In this document: positions 1-7,375 of the stretch, one piece after another | Position numbering within the stretch: the first letter of the stretch is position 1 | Layout: each line of letters begins with the position of its first letter | NCBI RefSeq assembly: GCF_014705705.1 | Contig: NZ_JACXLD010000004.1 | Location: 1 to 64,000, forward strand | Source of the DNA: Spongiibacter pelagi | GTDB taxonomy: Bacteria; Pseudomonadota; Gammaproteobacteria; Pseudomonadales; Spongiibacteraceae | Length of the DNA: 64,000 nucleotides | Direction of reading: 5' to 3' | Program-made: the position numbers and the translations under genes | The notes under the pieces: model-generated | What the model was told of the DNA's origin: nothing | Database searches by the model: none | What the model saw: the letters and a program-made list of their open reading frames with translations, nothing else

Positions 1-119
1 CAGTGGAAAACCAGTCCAGGAATGCATTCCAATTTTGGGGGTAGTCTTTGCCGGCAATCGGGGATAAAGTATGGATATCCATCCAGTAGTTATACGCTAT
101 GTGGAGCTAAATGGATACC

Positions 120-135
120 CCTTTTATGTATACAG
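120..135 (+). promoter_or_regulatory. Candidate LexA (SOS) box upstream of dinB
   Basis: The 16 bases CCTTTTATGTATACAG match the enterobacterial/pseudomonad LexA consensus CTGT-N8-ACAG at 12 of 16 positions. The right half (TATACAG) is perfect and the left half is degenerate. The site lies 18 bases before the chosen dinB start, where a repressor would block transcription. SOS control of dinB is well established in related bacteria; its use here is inferred. Confidence 0.5.
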
Positions 136-153
136 TATTTGGCGGCGTTTACG

Positions 154-1212
154 ATGCGCAAAATTATTCACTGCGATTGCGACAGCTTCTTTGCTTCAGT
201 TGAAATGCGAGATGATCCCAGCTTGCGGGGTCGCGCAGTTGCGGTTGGTGGAAGTAGCCAGCGCCGAGGCGTGATTGCCACCTGTAATTACGAGGCTCGA
301 CGTTTTGGCGTGCGCTCAGCAATGCCTACAGGTCATGCCATGCGTTTGTGTCCTGATCTTATTGTTATTCCGCCGCAAATGGATAAATACCGCCGAGTCG
401 CCAGCGATATTCGGCAGATTTTCAGTACCTATACCGATTTGATTGAGCCCTTGTCTTTAGATGAGGCCTATCTTGATGTGAGTCAGTCTAAACGCTGTGC
501 CGGCAGTGCCAGTTTGATGGCTGAGGAAATTCGGCAGCGAGTTTCCCGCGAGCTGGGGATTACCATTTCAGCCGGTGTGGCCCCCAATAAATTTTTAGCC
601 AAAGTGGCAAGTGACTGGAATAAACCCAATGGCTTAATGGTGATTCCACCGGCCAAAGTAGACGCTTTCGTGCGACAGTTACCCGTCGAAAAAATTCATG
701 GTGTAGGCAAAGTGAGTCGTGCCCGTTTGCATGGTCGCGGTATTTATCTTTGCAGTGATTTACAACAGTTCAGTCTGCACGAACTCAGTAAAGAGTTTGG
801 TCAGTTTGGGCCGAGACTGTATGAGTATGCTCGTGGAATTGATGAGCGCGATGTTGTGCCCTCAAGGGACCGGAAATCACTGAGCGTGGAGCGCACCTTT
901 GAAATGGATATCGCCGATGCCGGAGAGGCGCGACTGGCCTTGGGCGAGCTGCTTTCTCAATTACAGCAGCGTCTACAAACGAAATCACAGAGTGACCGAG
1001 TCAGCGGTGTCTTTATCAAATTAAAGAGCTGTGATTTCCGCCAGACCACGGTGGAGCAAGGGCATATTGGTGGATTGCAGGAGCAGAGTTTTCAGCGCTT
1101 ATTAGCGCAGGCGTGGTCACGATTGGCGAGTCCGGTGCGTTTGATCGGCGCGGGAGTAAGATTTGCCGAACCAGCTGCAGCGCAGAGCCGTCAGCTGGTT
1201 CTTTTTCATTAG
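154..1212 (+). CDS. dinB: DNA polymerase IV (Y-family translesion polymerase)
   Basis: This error-prone polymerase extends primers past damaged template bases. The product from ATG 154 is 352 aa, the length of E. coli DinB. The N-terminus HCDCDSFFASVE holds the first metal-binding Asp (about D8), and SLDEAYLDV carries the catalytic D103/E104 pair. A helix-hairpin-helix segment (IHGVGKVSRARL) and a little-finger domain follow. The C-terminal QLVLF is a beta-clamp binding motif. An in-frame start at 22 would add 44 residues with no family counterpart, so ATG 154, preceded by GGCGGCG, is preferred. A candidate LexA box lies just upstream. Confidence 0.95.
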   Translation: MRKIIHCDCDSFFASVEMRDDPSLRGRAVAVGGSSQRRGVIATCNYEARRFGVRSAMPTGHAMRLCPDLIVIPPQMDKYRRVASDIRQIFSTYTDLIEPLSLDEAYLDVSQSKRCAGSASLMAEEIRQRVSRELGITISAGVAPNKFLAKVASDWNKPNGLMVIPPAKVDAFVRQLPVEKIHGVGKVSRARLHGRGIYLCSDLQQFSLHELSKEFGQFGPRLYEYARGIDERDVVPSRDRKSLSVERTFEMDIADAGEARLALGELLSQLQQRLQTKSQSDRVSGVFIKLKSCDFRQTTVEQGHIGGLQEQSFQRLLAQAWSRLASPVRLIGAGVRFAEPAAAQSRQLVLFH

Positions 1213-1251
1213 GAGCCGTCAGCTGGCATTGTTTCATTAAGCCTAATCTAC

Positions 1252-1758
1252 TTAGGCAGCTTGATCCTGAGCAATGGCCAAGCTGCGGCGCAAATACAAC
1301 GGTTGTGGCGCATTGGGGCTGGCCTGATAAAACTCAGTGAAATCATCCAAGCTGACAATCGCTTCTTCAAGAACCTCATTCTCCAAAGCAAAAGCGTTAA
1401 AGCCAACCCGAGCCAGATAGCACAGTTGGTCGCGAATAAAGCCGCCAATTGCGCGCAGTTCACCGGTATAGCCCAATTGTTCACGCAGTTCACGGGCATA
1501 GCTAAAACCGCGGCCATCGCTAAATACGGGGAAATCCACCGCAATCAAGGCTAGCTCGCTAAGGTCTTCGCTCAGCGCTTTTGGTGATTCGTTGCATAGA
1601 AATACACCGACTTCACCCAGTGCCGCGAGTGCCGCTTTGTGCTCTTGCCAAAGTTTCAGGGATACGATGACGCGCCCCTGTGAAGGCAGGTTTTCTGTAT
1701 CGCGCCAAACCTGCCAGCTATCTTCAAAAATTTCGCGGTTTTTAATGATCTTAGGCAT
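1252..1758 (-). CDS. DUF934 family protein linked to sulfite reductase
   Basis: A 168-aa soluble protein of the DUF934 (COG3749) family, which in Pseudomonas and relatives is encoded directly after cysI. The start ATG at 1758 overlaps the end of cysI by 8 bases, indicating translational coupling. A longer frame reaching 1806 is unlikely because it lies wholly within cysI. Recognisable stretches are LALIAVDFPVFSDGRGFSYAREL and AIGGFIRDQLCYLARVGFNAF. The biochemical role is not established. Context suggests an accessory function in assimilatory sulfite reduction. Confidence 0.88.
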   Translation of the reverse strand: MPKIIKNREIFEDSWQVWRDTENLPSQGRVIVSLKLWQEHKAALAALGEVGVFLCNESPKALSEDLSELALIAVDFPVFSDGRGFSYARELREQLGYTGELRAIGGFIRDQLCYLARVGFNAFALENEVLEEAIVSLDDFTEFYQASPNAPQPLYLRRSLAIAQDQAA

Positions 1759-3394
1759 ATGCGCGCTCCTTGAATGGGTCCATGCCAATACGGTGGAAAG
1801 TGTCAATAAAACGCTCTTCCGGATTCCGTTTTTCTACATAAGTTGCCAGAATTTTTTCGATCACTTCTGGGATCTCTTCGCGGGCAAAAGAGGGGCCGAG
1901 AATATTGCCGATGCCGGCCTCGTTGCCTTGCTTGCCGCCGAGTGAAACTTGGAAAAACTCTTGGCCTTTCTTATCGACACCGAGAATACCAATGTGGCCG
2001 ATATGGTGATGGCCACAGGCATTCATGCAGCCAGAAATATTCAGCTCGATTTCACCCAGATCGTAGAGGTAATCTAAATTGTCAAAGCGACGGTGAATCG
2101 CATCGGCTACCGGGATCGACTTGGCGTTGGCCAGTGAGCAGAAATCACCACCGGGGCAGCAAATCATATCGTTCAGTGTACCTACCACTGGCGCGGCCAG
2201 TTGCAGGGGTACAAGGGCTTGCCAGAGTTTGTATAGGTCTGCTTGTTTTACATCCGGCAACACGAGGTTTTGCTGGTGAGTGCTGCGAATTTCGCCAAAA
2301 CCAAATTGCTCAGAAAGCGCAGCGACAGCTTCTAGCTGCTCGGCACTGATGTCGCCCGGTGCTACGCCTGCATTTTTCAGGGGCAGGGTGGCAATGGCAT
2401 AACCCGCTTTTTTGTGGGGCTGTACATTGTGGCGCAGCCAGCGCGCAAAATCGGGGCCTTCCAATGCCAAGGCTTGTAAGTCCTCATTGCCCAGCGCTTC
2501 ATATGCTGGGGGAACAAAGAACGTCTTAGCGCGTGCGATTTCCTCATTAGTCAGCAATAAGGGGCCGTCTTTGATTTGCTGCCATTCGGCGTCCACCAAT
2601 TCACGGAAGGCTTCTGCGCCCATCGCTTTTACCAGAATCTTGATTCGCGCCTTGAACTTGTTGTCACGGCGGCCAAGCTGGTTGTATACCCGCAAAATGG
2701 CATCTAAATAACTGAGCAGATGCTGGGGTTCTAACGCTTCATGAATGACGGAGCCAACAACAGGGGTACGACCAAGCCCGCCGCCAACAATTACTTTGAA
2801 GCGAGTTTCGCCCTGTTCGTTGTGAATAATCTGCAAGCCGATATCGTGAACCAGCACCGCCGCGCGATCTTCTGCAGAGGCGCATACTGCGATCTTGAAC
2901 TTGCGAGGTAAAAACGCAAACTCAGGGTGGAAGGTTGACCACTGACGAATAATTTCGCACCAGGGGCGGGGATCTTCAATTTCATCAACCGCAACCCCTG
3001 CAAACTGGTCGGTGGTGGTGTTGCGAATGCAGTTGCCACTGGTTTGTACCGCGTGCATTTCCACTTCGGCCAAGTCGGCTAAGATATCGGGCACGCGCTC
3101 AAGTTCTGGCCAGTTGAGCTGGATATTTTGGCGGGTGCTGATGTGCGCATAGCCTTTGTCGTAGTCACGGGTAATACGGGCAATTTGGCGGAGCTGGCGG
3201 GCATTCAGTGTGCCGTAGGGTACGGCGATACGCATCATTGGCGCTACTCGCTGAACATAAAGACCATTTTGCAGGCGCAGGGGCAAAAAATGCTCGTCGC
3301 TGATCTTGCCGTCAAGATAGCGTTGAGTCTGGTCGCGGAACTGATTGACCCGCTGACCAATAATCTGGTGATCATATTCGTTGTACTGATACAT
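1751..3394 (-). CDS. cysI: Assimilatory sulfite/nitrite reductase, siroheme-[4Fe-4S] (CysI type)
   Basis: This 547-aa enzyme reduces sulfite to sulfide for cysteine synthesis using siroheme coupled to a [4Fe-4S] cluster. It has the usual duplicated ferredoxin-like half domain and siroheme-binding domain. The cluster ligands are visible as Cys-x5-Cys in CCPGGDFC (around 411-417) and Cys-x3-Cys in GCMNACG (around 455-459). Siroheme-contacting basic residues appear in the N-half STRQNIQLNW and RNTTTD. The nearest relatives are Pseudomonas CysI proteins rather than the NADPH-dependent E. coli CysIJ. DUF934 follows with an 8-base overlap. cysH lies about 30 kb away, so the pathway is scattered. 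Confidence 0.93.
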   Translation of the reverse strand: MYQYNEYDHQIIGQRVNQFRDQTQRYLDGKISDEHFLPLRLQNGLYVQRVAPMMRIAVPYGTLNARQLRQIARITRDYDKGYAHISTRQNIQLNWPELERVPDILADLAEVEMHAVQTSGNCIRNTTTDQFAGVAVDEIEDPRPWCEIIRQWSTFHPEFAFLPRKFKIAVCASAEDRAAVLVHDIGLQIIHNEQGETRFKVIVGGGLGRTPVVGSVIHEALEPQHLLSYLDAILRVYNQLGRRDNKFKARIKILVKAMGAEAFRELVDAEWQQIKDGPLLLTNEEIARAKTFFVPPAYEALGNEDLQALALEGPDFARWLRHNVQPHKKAGYAIATLPLKNAGVAPGDISAEQLEAVAALSEQFGFGEIRSTHQQNLVLPDVKQADLYKLWQALVPLQLAAPVVGTLNDMICCPGGDFCSLANAKSIPVADAIHRRFDNLDYLYDLGEIELNISGCMNACGHHHIGHIGILGVDKKGQEFFQVSLGGKQGNEAGIGNILGPSFAREEIPEVIEKILATYVEKRNPEERFIDTFHRIGMDPFKERAYA

Positions 3395-3640
3395 CTCTCG
3401 TGCCTTATCTACAGGACAGCCTAACTGTCATTTCGGGGAGAATTTTAATTTTTAATCGGATTTGTCGCTAACGGGTTTTGTGGATATGGCTTATACGATC
3501 TGCCGATGAATGATACCCATTGAGCGACTCGTGGAAGTGGCGGAATTGCTGTTATAATCCGCTCACATTTTGGTGGCGCCGGAAATCACCTGCGCTGGAA
3601 ACTTGTTTTTTCGCAATAATTACTCACTAGGAAAACATCC

Positions 3641-3760
3641 ATGACTGACCAAACTCAAGAAGAGCGCGAAGATAACACGGCCGATGTTGCAGCAACAGTG
3701 GCTTTGCTGACCATCGTTGTTGGCACCGTGGTTTATTGGCTTGCAGGTATGCCAAGCTGA
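3641..3760 (+). CDS. 39-aa single-pass membrane protein
   Basis: A short gene with ATG 3641 preceded by AGGAAAA at good spacing, divergent from cysI and ended by a strong terminator 20 bases after its stop. The product begins with an acidic, polar segment (MTDQTQEERED) followed by one hydrophobic helix (VALLTIVVGTVVYWLAGM). It should sit in the inner membrane with a cytoplasmic N-terminus. No family is recognised and the function is unknown. The ribosome site, helix and terminator together argue for a real gene. Confidence 0.7.
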   Translation: MTDQTQEEREDNTADVAATVALLTIVVGTVVYWLAGMPS

Positions 3761-3778
3761 TTTAAGCCTGCGTTTATA

Positions 3779-3811
3779 TAAAAATCCCGGCCATGTGCCG
3801 GGATTTTTTTT
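3779..3811. terminator. Bidirectional rho-independent terminator
   Basis: The arms ATCCCGGC and GCCGGGAT flank a 5-base loop. A T run follows on the + strand and a complementary A run precedes the stem. It can stop both the 39-aa gene from the left and flhX from the right; the flhX stop codon lies in the T run. Confidence 0.88.
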
Positions 3812-4109
3812 AGATGCGATCTCCCGGCAAGCGATCTTTTAAACGGTAGGCAAAGGCAATAATTTCGGCCACGGCAAGGTAGAGCTGAGGGGGGATTTCG
3901 GTATCTAAATCCACCTGAGAGAGCAGTTGAACAAGGTGGGTATCTTGATAGATTGGGACATCGTGTTCCATCGCTAATTCAAGAATGCGGTGGGCGAGAT
4001 CACCTTCGCCTTTGGCGCTGACGATGGGGGCATTGCGCTGGTCGTAATGCAGAGAAACCGCAATTTCGCCGGGCTTGTTTGAGCCAGTTTGATCGTTCAT
4101 CGGAGTCAT
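3810..4109 (-). CDS. FlhB C-terminal-domain homologue (FlhX type)
   Basis: A 99-aa protein matching only the cytoplasmic C-terminal part of FlhB/EscU, the substrate-specificity switch of the flagellar export apparatus. Its core reads IAVSLHYDQRNAPIVSAKG, where the autocleaving NPTH of full FlhB is absent, then VPIYQDTHLVQLLSQVDLDTEIP, typical of the family. It overlaps fliK by ATGA, so the pair is coupled. Stand-alone FlhX proteins can partly replace the FlhB C-terminus in some bacteria. No other flagellar genes are nearby. Confidence 0.88.
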   Translation of the reverse strand: MTPMNDQTGSNKPGEIAVSLHYDQRNAPIVSAKGEGDLAHRILELAMEHDVPIYQDTHLVQLLSQVDLDTEIPPQLYLAVAEIIAFAYRLKDRLPGDRI

Positions 4110-5623
4110 GCTTGATCCTTCAGCAAATGTAGCTGATGCAGTGGCGAGTTATTTTCGGCACTGCTGCCCTGTTTTGAGCTGACTTGGATATCGTTTATAC
4201 CTTGTTCCTGTAAGCGCTGGGTGAGTTCGCCTTGAAATTGTTTAATGGCGGCATCGGTGGCCGCATTTTCGGCGGTAAAATCTACTTTCATCTTTTCATT
4301 TTGCTGGCGCAGTACCGCTTTAACGGGGCCCATGCCGGGAAAGTCAAAATTCAATGTGACCGTCCACTGGTGCTTGGCCTTATCTGGATCAGTGCGTGAT
4401 TTTGCAGAGGCTTGGTCTTCAAGGTCCCGTCGTTCAAGTCGCATTTGCCAAACGTCAATTCCATCTCTATCGCGGACTGGAATCTCCATGACATATTGCT
4501 GTTGCTGTGGATCTGCCGTTTGCAAATGCAGTAGTTGGTGGGCTTCGCCGCGGGCTAACACACCGCGAACCATATTCAATAATTGCTGATTGCTAGTGTC
4601 TGGATGTTTCAGAATTTCCGCTTGATTTAGCGGAATACGTGCCTGCGCCTGAATATCTCCGGGTAGGCTGACATTACTGCTTGGCAGCGCGGCTTGGGTG
4701 GTTTGATACGCTGAAGCTGCTCGACTAGATGGCGTTGTGAGTTTTACGGTCGTGCTGAGTAGCTCGTTGGGTAAGGGGGATTTTGCTGCAGTATTAGCTT
4801 GAGCTTGGGTCTGCGTTTTTCCCGCTTCGCCACTGGCTGTAGGGGTAGCGGTTTGATTCGTGCTCTGAGCTAATGTGGTTTTAAGTGGACCAGTGTCTTT
4901 CAAACCCGCAGTGAGCTGGGCCTCAATTCCGGCCTTGTCTGCAAGGGTTTTTGACGGTTGCGAGTTTGCATGGGCAGTTGTTTGTGCCGTGGATGCATTG
5001 GGTTTTGCGCTGTCTGCGCCACTGTTTGCTGCCATTGCGCCAGGGCGGCTATTAAGTTGCGAGGCAGCTTCTAATTGCCGAGCGAGTTTTAGCAAGGCGG
5101 TTTTGATATCACCGGTGACAGCTTGGCCCCGCGCTAGGTGAGATTCCAAAAACAGGCCGCTATTTTGTAACACGACATTTAAGGATTGCGGGTTGGTCAT
5201 CTGCGATCGCTCCGGCAGGCTGGTGAAGAACTGTGCCGTGGCATTTTGTAGCTGGGGTGTTGTTCCTCCACGAAGATTGGCCAGTAGGCTGCTACTTAAC
5301 TGATTCAGGTTTTCCTGCTGTGGCAGGCTCGCTTTAATCAGAGGCAGTAATTGCACGCTATTGCGATTGAGAATTTCCAATTGTGGACGCTGGCTGGCGT
5401 CGTGGCCGGTAACGCGGAGCTGAAGTTGTTCACCTTGTTTGAGCGGAGTTTGACTCTCCGCCATCATGCGCAGGCTGCCCGATGCCAATTCGTACATATG
5501 GTTGGCTTTCTGACTCAGAACCACAGCCATTAACACTTTGTCCGCCGCTAAAATTGGCGCAGGGCCGGCTGGGCGATTAAAGGCCGCCGGCTGAATTGGG
5601 ACTTGTGGATTGATAATGACCAT
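4106..5623 (-). CDS. Flagellar hook-length control protein FliK-like
   Basis: A 505-aa protein with the layout of FliK. Residues ~1-170 are alpha-helical. A long low-complexity linker (~180-330) is rich in Ala, Gln, Thr and Ser. The C-terminal domain (~370-470) contains IPVRDRDGIDVWQMRLER and WTVTLNFDFPGMGPVKAVL, characteristic of the FliK C-terminal fold. FliK measures hook length and triggers the switch to filament export. Coupling to an FlhB C-terminal homologue fits this role. The linker is poorly conserved, so the assignment rests on the C-terminus and the neighbour. Confidence 0.82.
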   Translation of the reverse strand: MVIINPQVPIQPAAFNRPAGPAPILAADKVLMAVVLSQKANHMYELASGSLRMMAESQTPLKQGEQLQLRVTGHDASQRPQLEILNRNSVQLLPLIKASLPQQENLNQLSSSLLANLRGGTTPQLQNATAQFFTSLPERSQMTNPQSLNVVLQNSGLFLESHLARGQAVTGDIKTALLKLARQLEAASQLNSRPGAMAANSGADSAKPNASTAQTTAHANSQPSKTLADKAGIEAQLTAGLKDTGPLKTTLAQSTNQTATPTASGEAGKTQTQAQANTAAKSPLPNELLSTTVKLTTPSSRAASAYQTTQAALPSSNVSLPGDIQAQARIPLNQAEILKHPDTSNQQLLNMVRGVLARGEAHQLLHLQTADPQQQQYVMEIPVRDRDGIDVWQMRLERRDLEDQASAKSRTDPDKAKHQWTVTLNFDFPGMGPVKAVLRQQNEKMKVDFTAENAATDAAIKQFQGELTQRLQEQGINDIQVSSKQGSSAENNSPLHQLHLLKDQA

Positions 5624-5747
5624 GTATCAAACTCGGTACTGCTCGTGTTTCGTAAAGAGTTTTGCCGTTGTTGAAAGAGTACGCTTAAAGAATACTCTAT
5701 ACCGGTTTATCGGCAGAAAGCGGGCATTTCTTTAATAAATTCCAATA

Positions 5748-5771
5748 AATTAAATCGTGCACGATTTAATT
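5748..5771. promoter_or_regulatory. Perfect 24-bp palindrome, probable OhrR/MarR operator
   Basis: The half-site AATTAAATCGTG is followed at once by its exact reverse complement. It resembles the AT-flanked TGCA-centred operators of OhrR-type peroxide sensors. It lies 65 bases before the glutathione peroxidase gene, which is followed by an OhrR-like regulator. Autoregulation of the pair is inferred. Confidence 0.75.
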
Positions 5772-5835
5772 GCTCGTGATCTAGTTGTGTGCTTTACTGC
5801 GTAAACAGAAAAAACCAGCCACCGGGAGTTCAATA

Positions 5836-6318
5836 ATGAGCACATTTTACGATTTTGAAATTGCCTCGCTGCAAGGCAAATCGATGAACCTGAAAGACTA
5901 CGCCGGCAAAGTTGTGTTGATGGTAAATACCGCCAGCAAATGTGGTTTAACCCCACAGTACGAGGGTTTGCAGGCGCTCTATGAAAAATATAAGGACCGT
6001 GGCTTAGTGATTATTGGTGCGCCTTGTAATCAGTTTGCCAACCAAGAACCCGGCGATGCTGACACCATTCAAGGTGCGTGCTTGATGAATTATGGTGTGA
6101 GTTTCCCGATCACCGAAAAAATTGATGTGAATGGCAAAGGCGCTCATCCCTTGTTCGCGTACTTGAAAAAAGCGGCTCCGGGCACCCTGACCAATGCGAT
6201 TAAGTGGAACTTTACCAAGTTTCTGATTGGCAAGGATGGACAGCCCATCAAGCGCTACTCGCCAACGACCGTACCTGCCAAACTCGAAGCCGACATTGAG
6301 GCCGCACTGAGTGCCTGA
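5836..6318 (+). CDS. Glutathione peroxidase family (thiol peroxidase) protein
   Basis: A 160-aa cytoplasmic peroxidase. The peroxidatic cysteine is C36 in NTASKCGLTPQYEGL; the partner Gln66 (APCNQFANQEPG) and Trp124 (KWNFTKFLI) complete the family triad. It is the cysteine, not selenocysteine, form; such enzymes often use thioredoxin in bacteria. ATG 5836 follows GGGAG at suitable spacing; the upstream in-frame ATG at 5785 gives a non-homologous tail. The ohrR-like gene overlaps its end by 8 bases, giving a peroxide-sensing operon with the palindrome upstream. Confidence 0.93.
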   Translation: MSTFYDFEIASLQGKSMNLKDYAGKVVLMVNTASKCGLTPQYEGLQALYEKYKDRGLVIIGAPCNQFANQEPGDADTIQGACLMNYGVSFPITEKIDVNGKGAHPLFAYLKKAAPGTLTNAIKWNFTKFLIGKDGQPIKRYSPTTVPAKLEADIEAALSA

Positions 6319-6799
6319 TAGCGTTGATCCGGATTTTGCAGTGGCAGAGTCGATGCCGGAACAACTGCGTTTGCAAAATCAGCTCTGCTTTCCCCTTTAT
6401 GCGGCGTCACGTTTAGTCACGCGGCTGTATCAGCCCCAACTAGATCGACTGGGGCTGACGTATCCGCAATACGTGGTGCTGATGATTCTGTGGGAGTCGG
6501 CGCCGCTCACCGTGAATGAAATTGGTCAGCGCGCCATGCTCAGTAGCAATACCTTAACGCCTCTACTCAAGCGGCTTGAAGCGCAGGGCTTGGTATCGCG
6601 GCAGCGCGATAGTGCGGATGAGCGGCGCGTTGTGATCAGCCTGACAGAACAGGGCTTGGCTTTGCGCGGTGAGTGCGAGTGTATTCCGCAGACGCTGTTC
6701 GAGCAGGCAGGGCTCAATGTTGAAGAGGCACTTGAGCTGAAGCGATTATTGGATGCATTACTGCCGGGGTTGGAGAGGGCAGTAGAGGGGACAGCATAA
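6311..6799 (+). CDS. ohrR: MarR-family organic peroxide sensor, OhrR-like
   Basis: A 162-aa winged-helix regulator from GTG 6311; ATG 6353 is a possible shorter start. The N-terminal segment LRLQNQLCFPLYAASRLVTRLYQP is the OhrR signature and carries the single reactive cysteine (C26 from the GTG) that senses organic hydroperoxide. TYPQYVVLMILWE, LSSNTLTPLLKRLEAQGLV and the DERRVVISLT wing form the DNA-binding part. OhrR proteins normally repress ohr. Here the coupled target is a glutathione peroxidase, and the upstream palindrome is the likely operator. Confidence 0.88.
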   Translation: MPDSVDPDFAVAESMPEQLRLQNQLCFPLYAASRLVTRLYQPQLDRLGLTYPQYVVLMILWESAPLTVNEIGQRAMLSSNTLTPLLKRLEAQGLVSRQRDSADERRVVISLTEQGLALRGECECIPQTLFEQAGLNVEEALELKRLLDALLPGLERAVEGTA

Positions 6800-7288
6800 G
6801 AATGGTTTTCGCCCCGAGGGGCGGCTTAAGAAAAGGTTTCGCCCTTCTTGGGCGACTTCATTTTCTTTTAAAAGAAAACGAAGCAAAAGAAACTTTCCCC
6901 GCTCACTCGGCCTACGGCTACCCTCACTTCTTAAAATTCAATGAAACGCTGCGGAACTCGACCTTCACTGCGTTTCGGTCTCAAACAGTCCTCGCGAAAT
7001 CCTTTCATTGAATTTCTACGATGTTCGGCGAGTTCGGACGGGGCTTGGGGTGGCACCGATCACCCCCTTCAGAGCCGTCGAGCACTGAAGAATCTGAACG
7101 GAAATAGCGCGAGGACTGTTTGAACGGAGCGTTAGCGAAGAGAGTTCCGCAGCGCCCGTTCAGGTTCAAAGCGCGCAGAGTACCGATGGCGCTGTTTGCC
7201 ATCGGCGGTACTGCGGGGCGTGTTTTCTTGCTTACTTCTTTTTCACGAAAAAAGAAGTAAGTCGCCTAGGAAGGGCGAAAACCATTCT
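6799..7288. repeat. ~490-bp non-coding element with terminal inverted repeats
   Basis: AGAATGGTTTTCGCCC at 6799-6814 recurs as its exact reverse complement at 7273-7288. Further inverted pairs are nested inside. GCCCTTCTTGGGCGACTT near 6841 pairs imperfectly with 7259-7277. AATTCAATGAAA near 6935 pairs with TTTCATTGAATT near 7003. AACAGTCCTCGCG near 6983 pairs with CGCGAGGACTGTT near 7108. Both ends hold short hairpins (TTTTCTTTTAAAAGAAAA; ACTTCTTTTTCACG with its complement). No convincing gene is present. It looks like a MITE-like or long palindromic repeat of the kind scattered in marine gammaproteobacterial genomes. Mobility is inference. Confidence 0.75.
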
Positions 7289-7322
7289 AAGATCGTCCCG
7301 CCGGGACGAACCCCTCCACCAT

Positions 7323-7347
7323 AAAAAAAGGGCTGCAAAAGCAGCCC
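7323..7347 (-). terminator. Rho-independent terminator of the pnt operon
   Basis: Read on the minus strand, GGGCTGC, loop TTTT, GCAGCCC is followed by seven T. It lies about 30 bases after the pntB stop codon. Confidence 0.9.
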
Positions 7348-7375
7348 CTCATTTAAATCCCAGCGAAATAATGTA

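Noticed and set aside
7005-7202. Short open frames inside the 490-bp repeat as genes
   Set aside because: They lack ribosome sites and family resemblance and arise from the inverted-repeat sequence.
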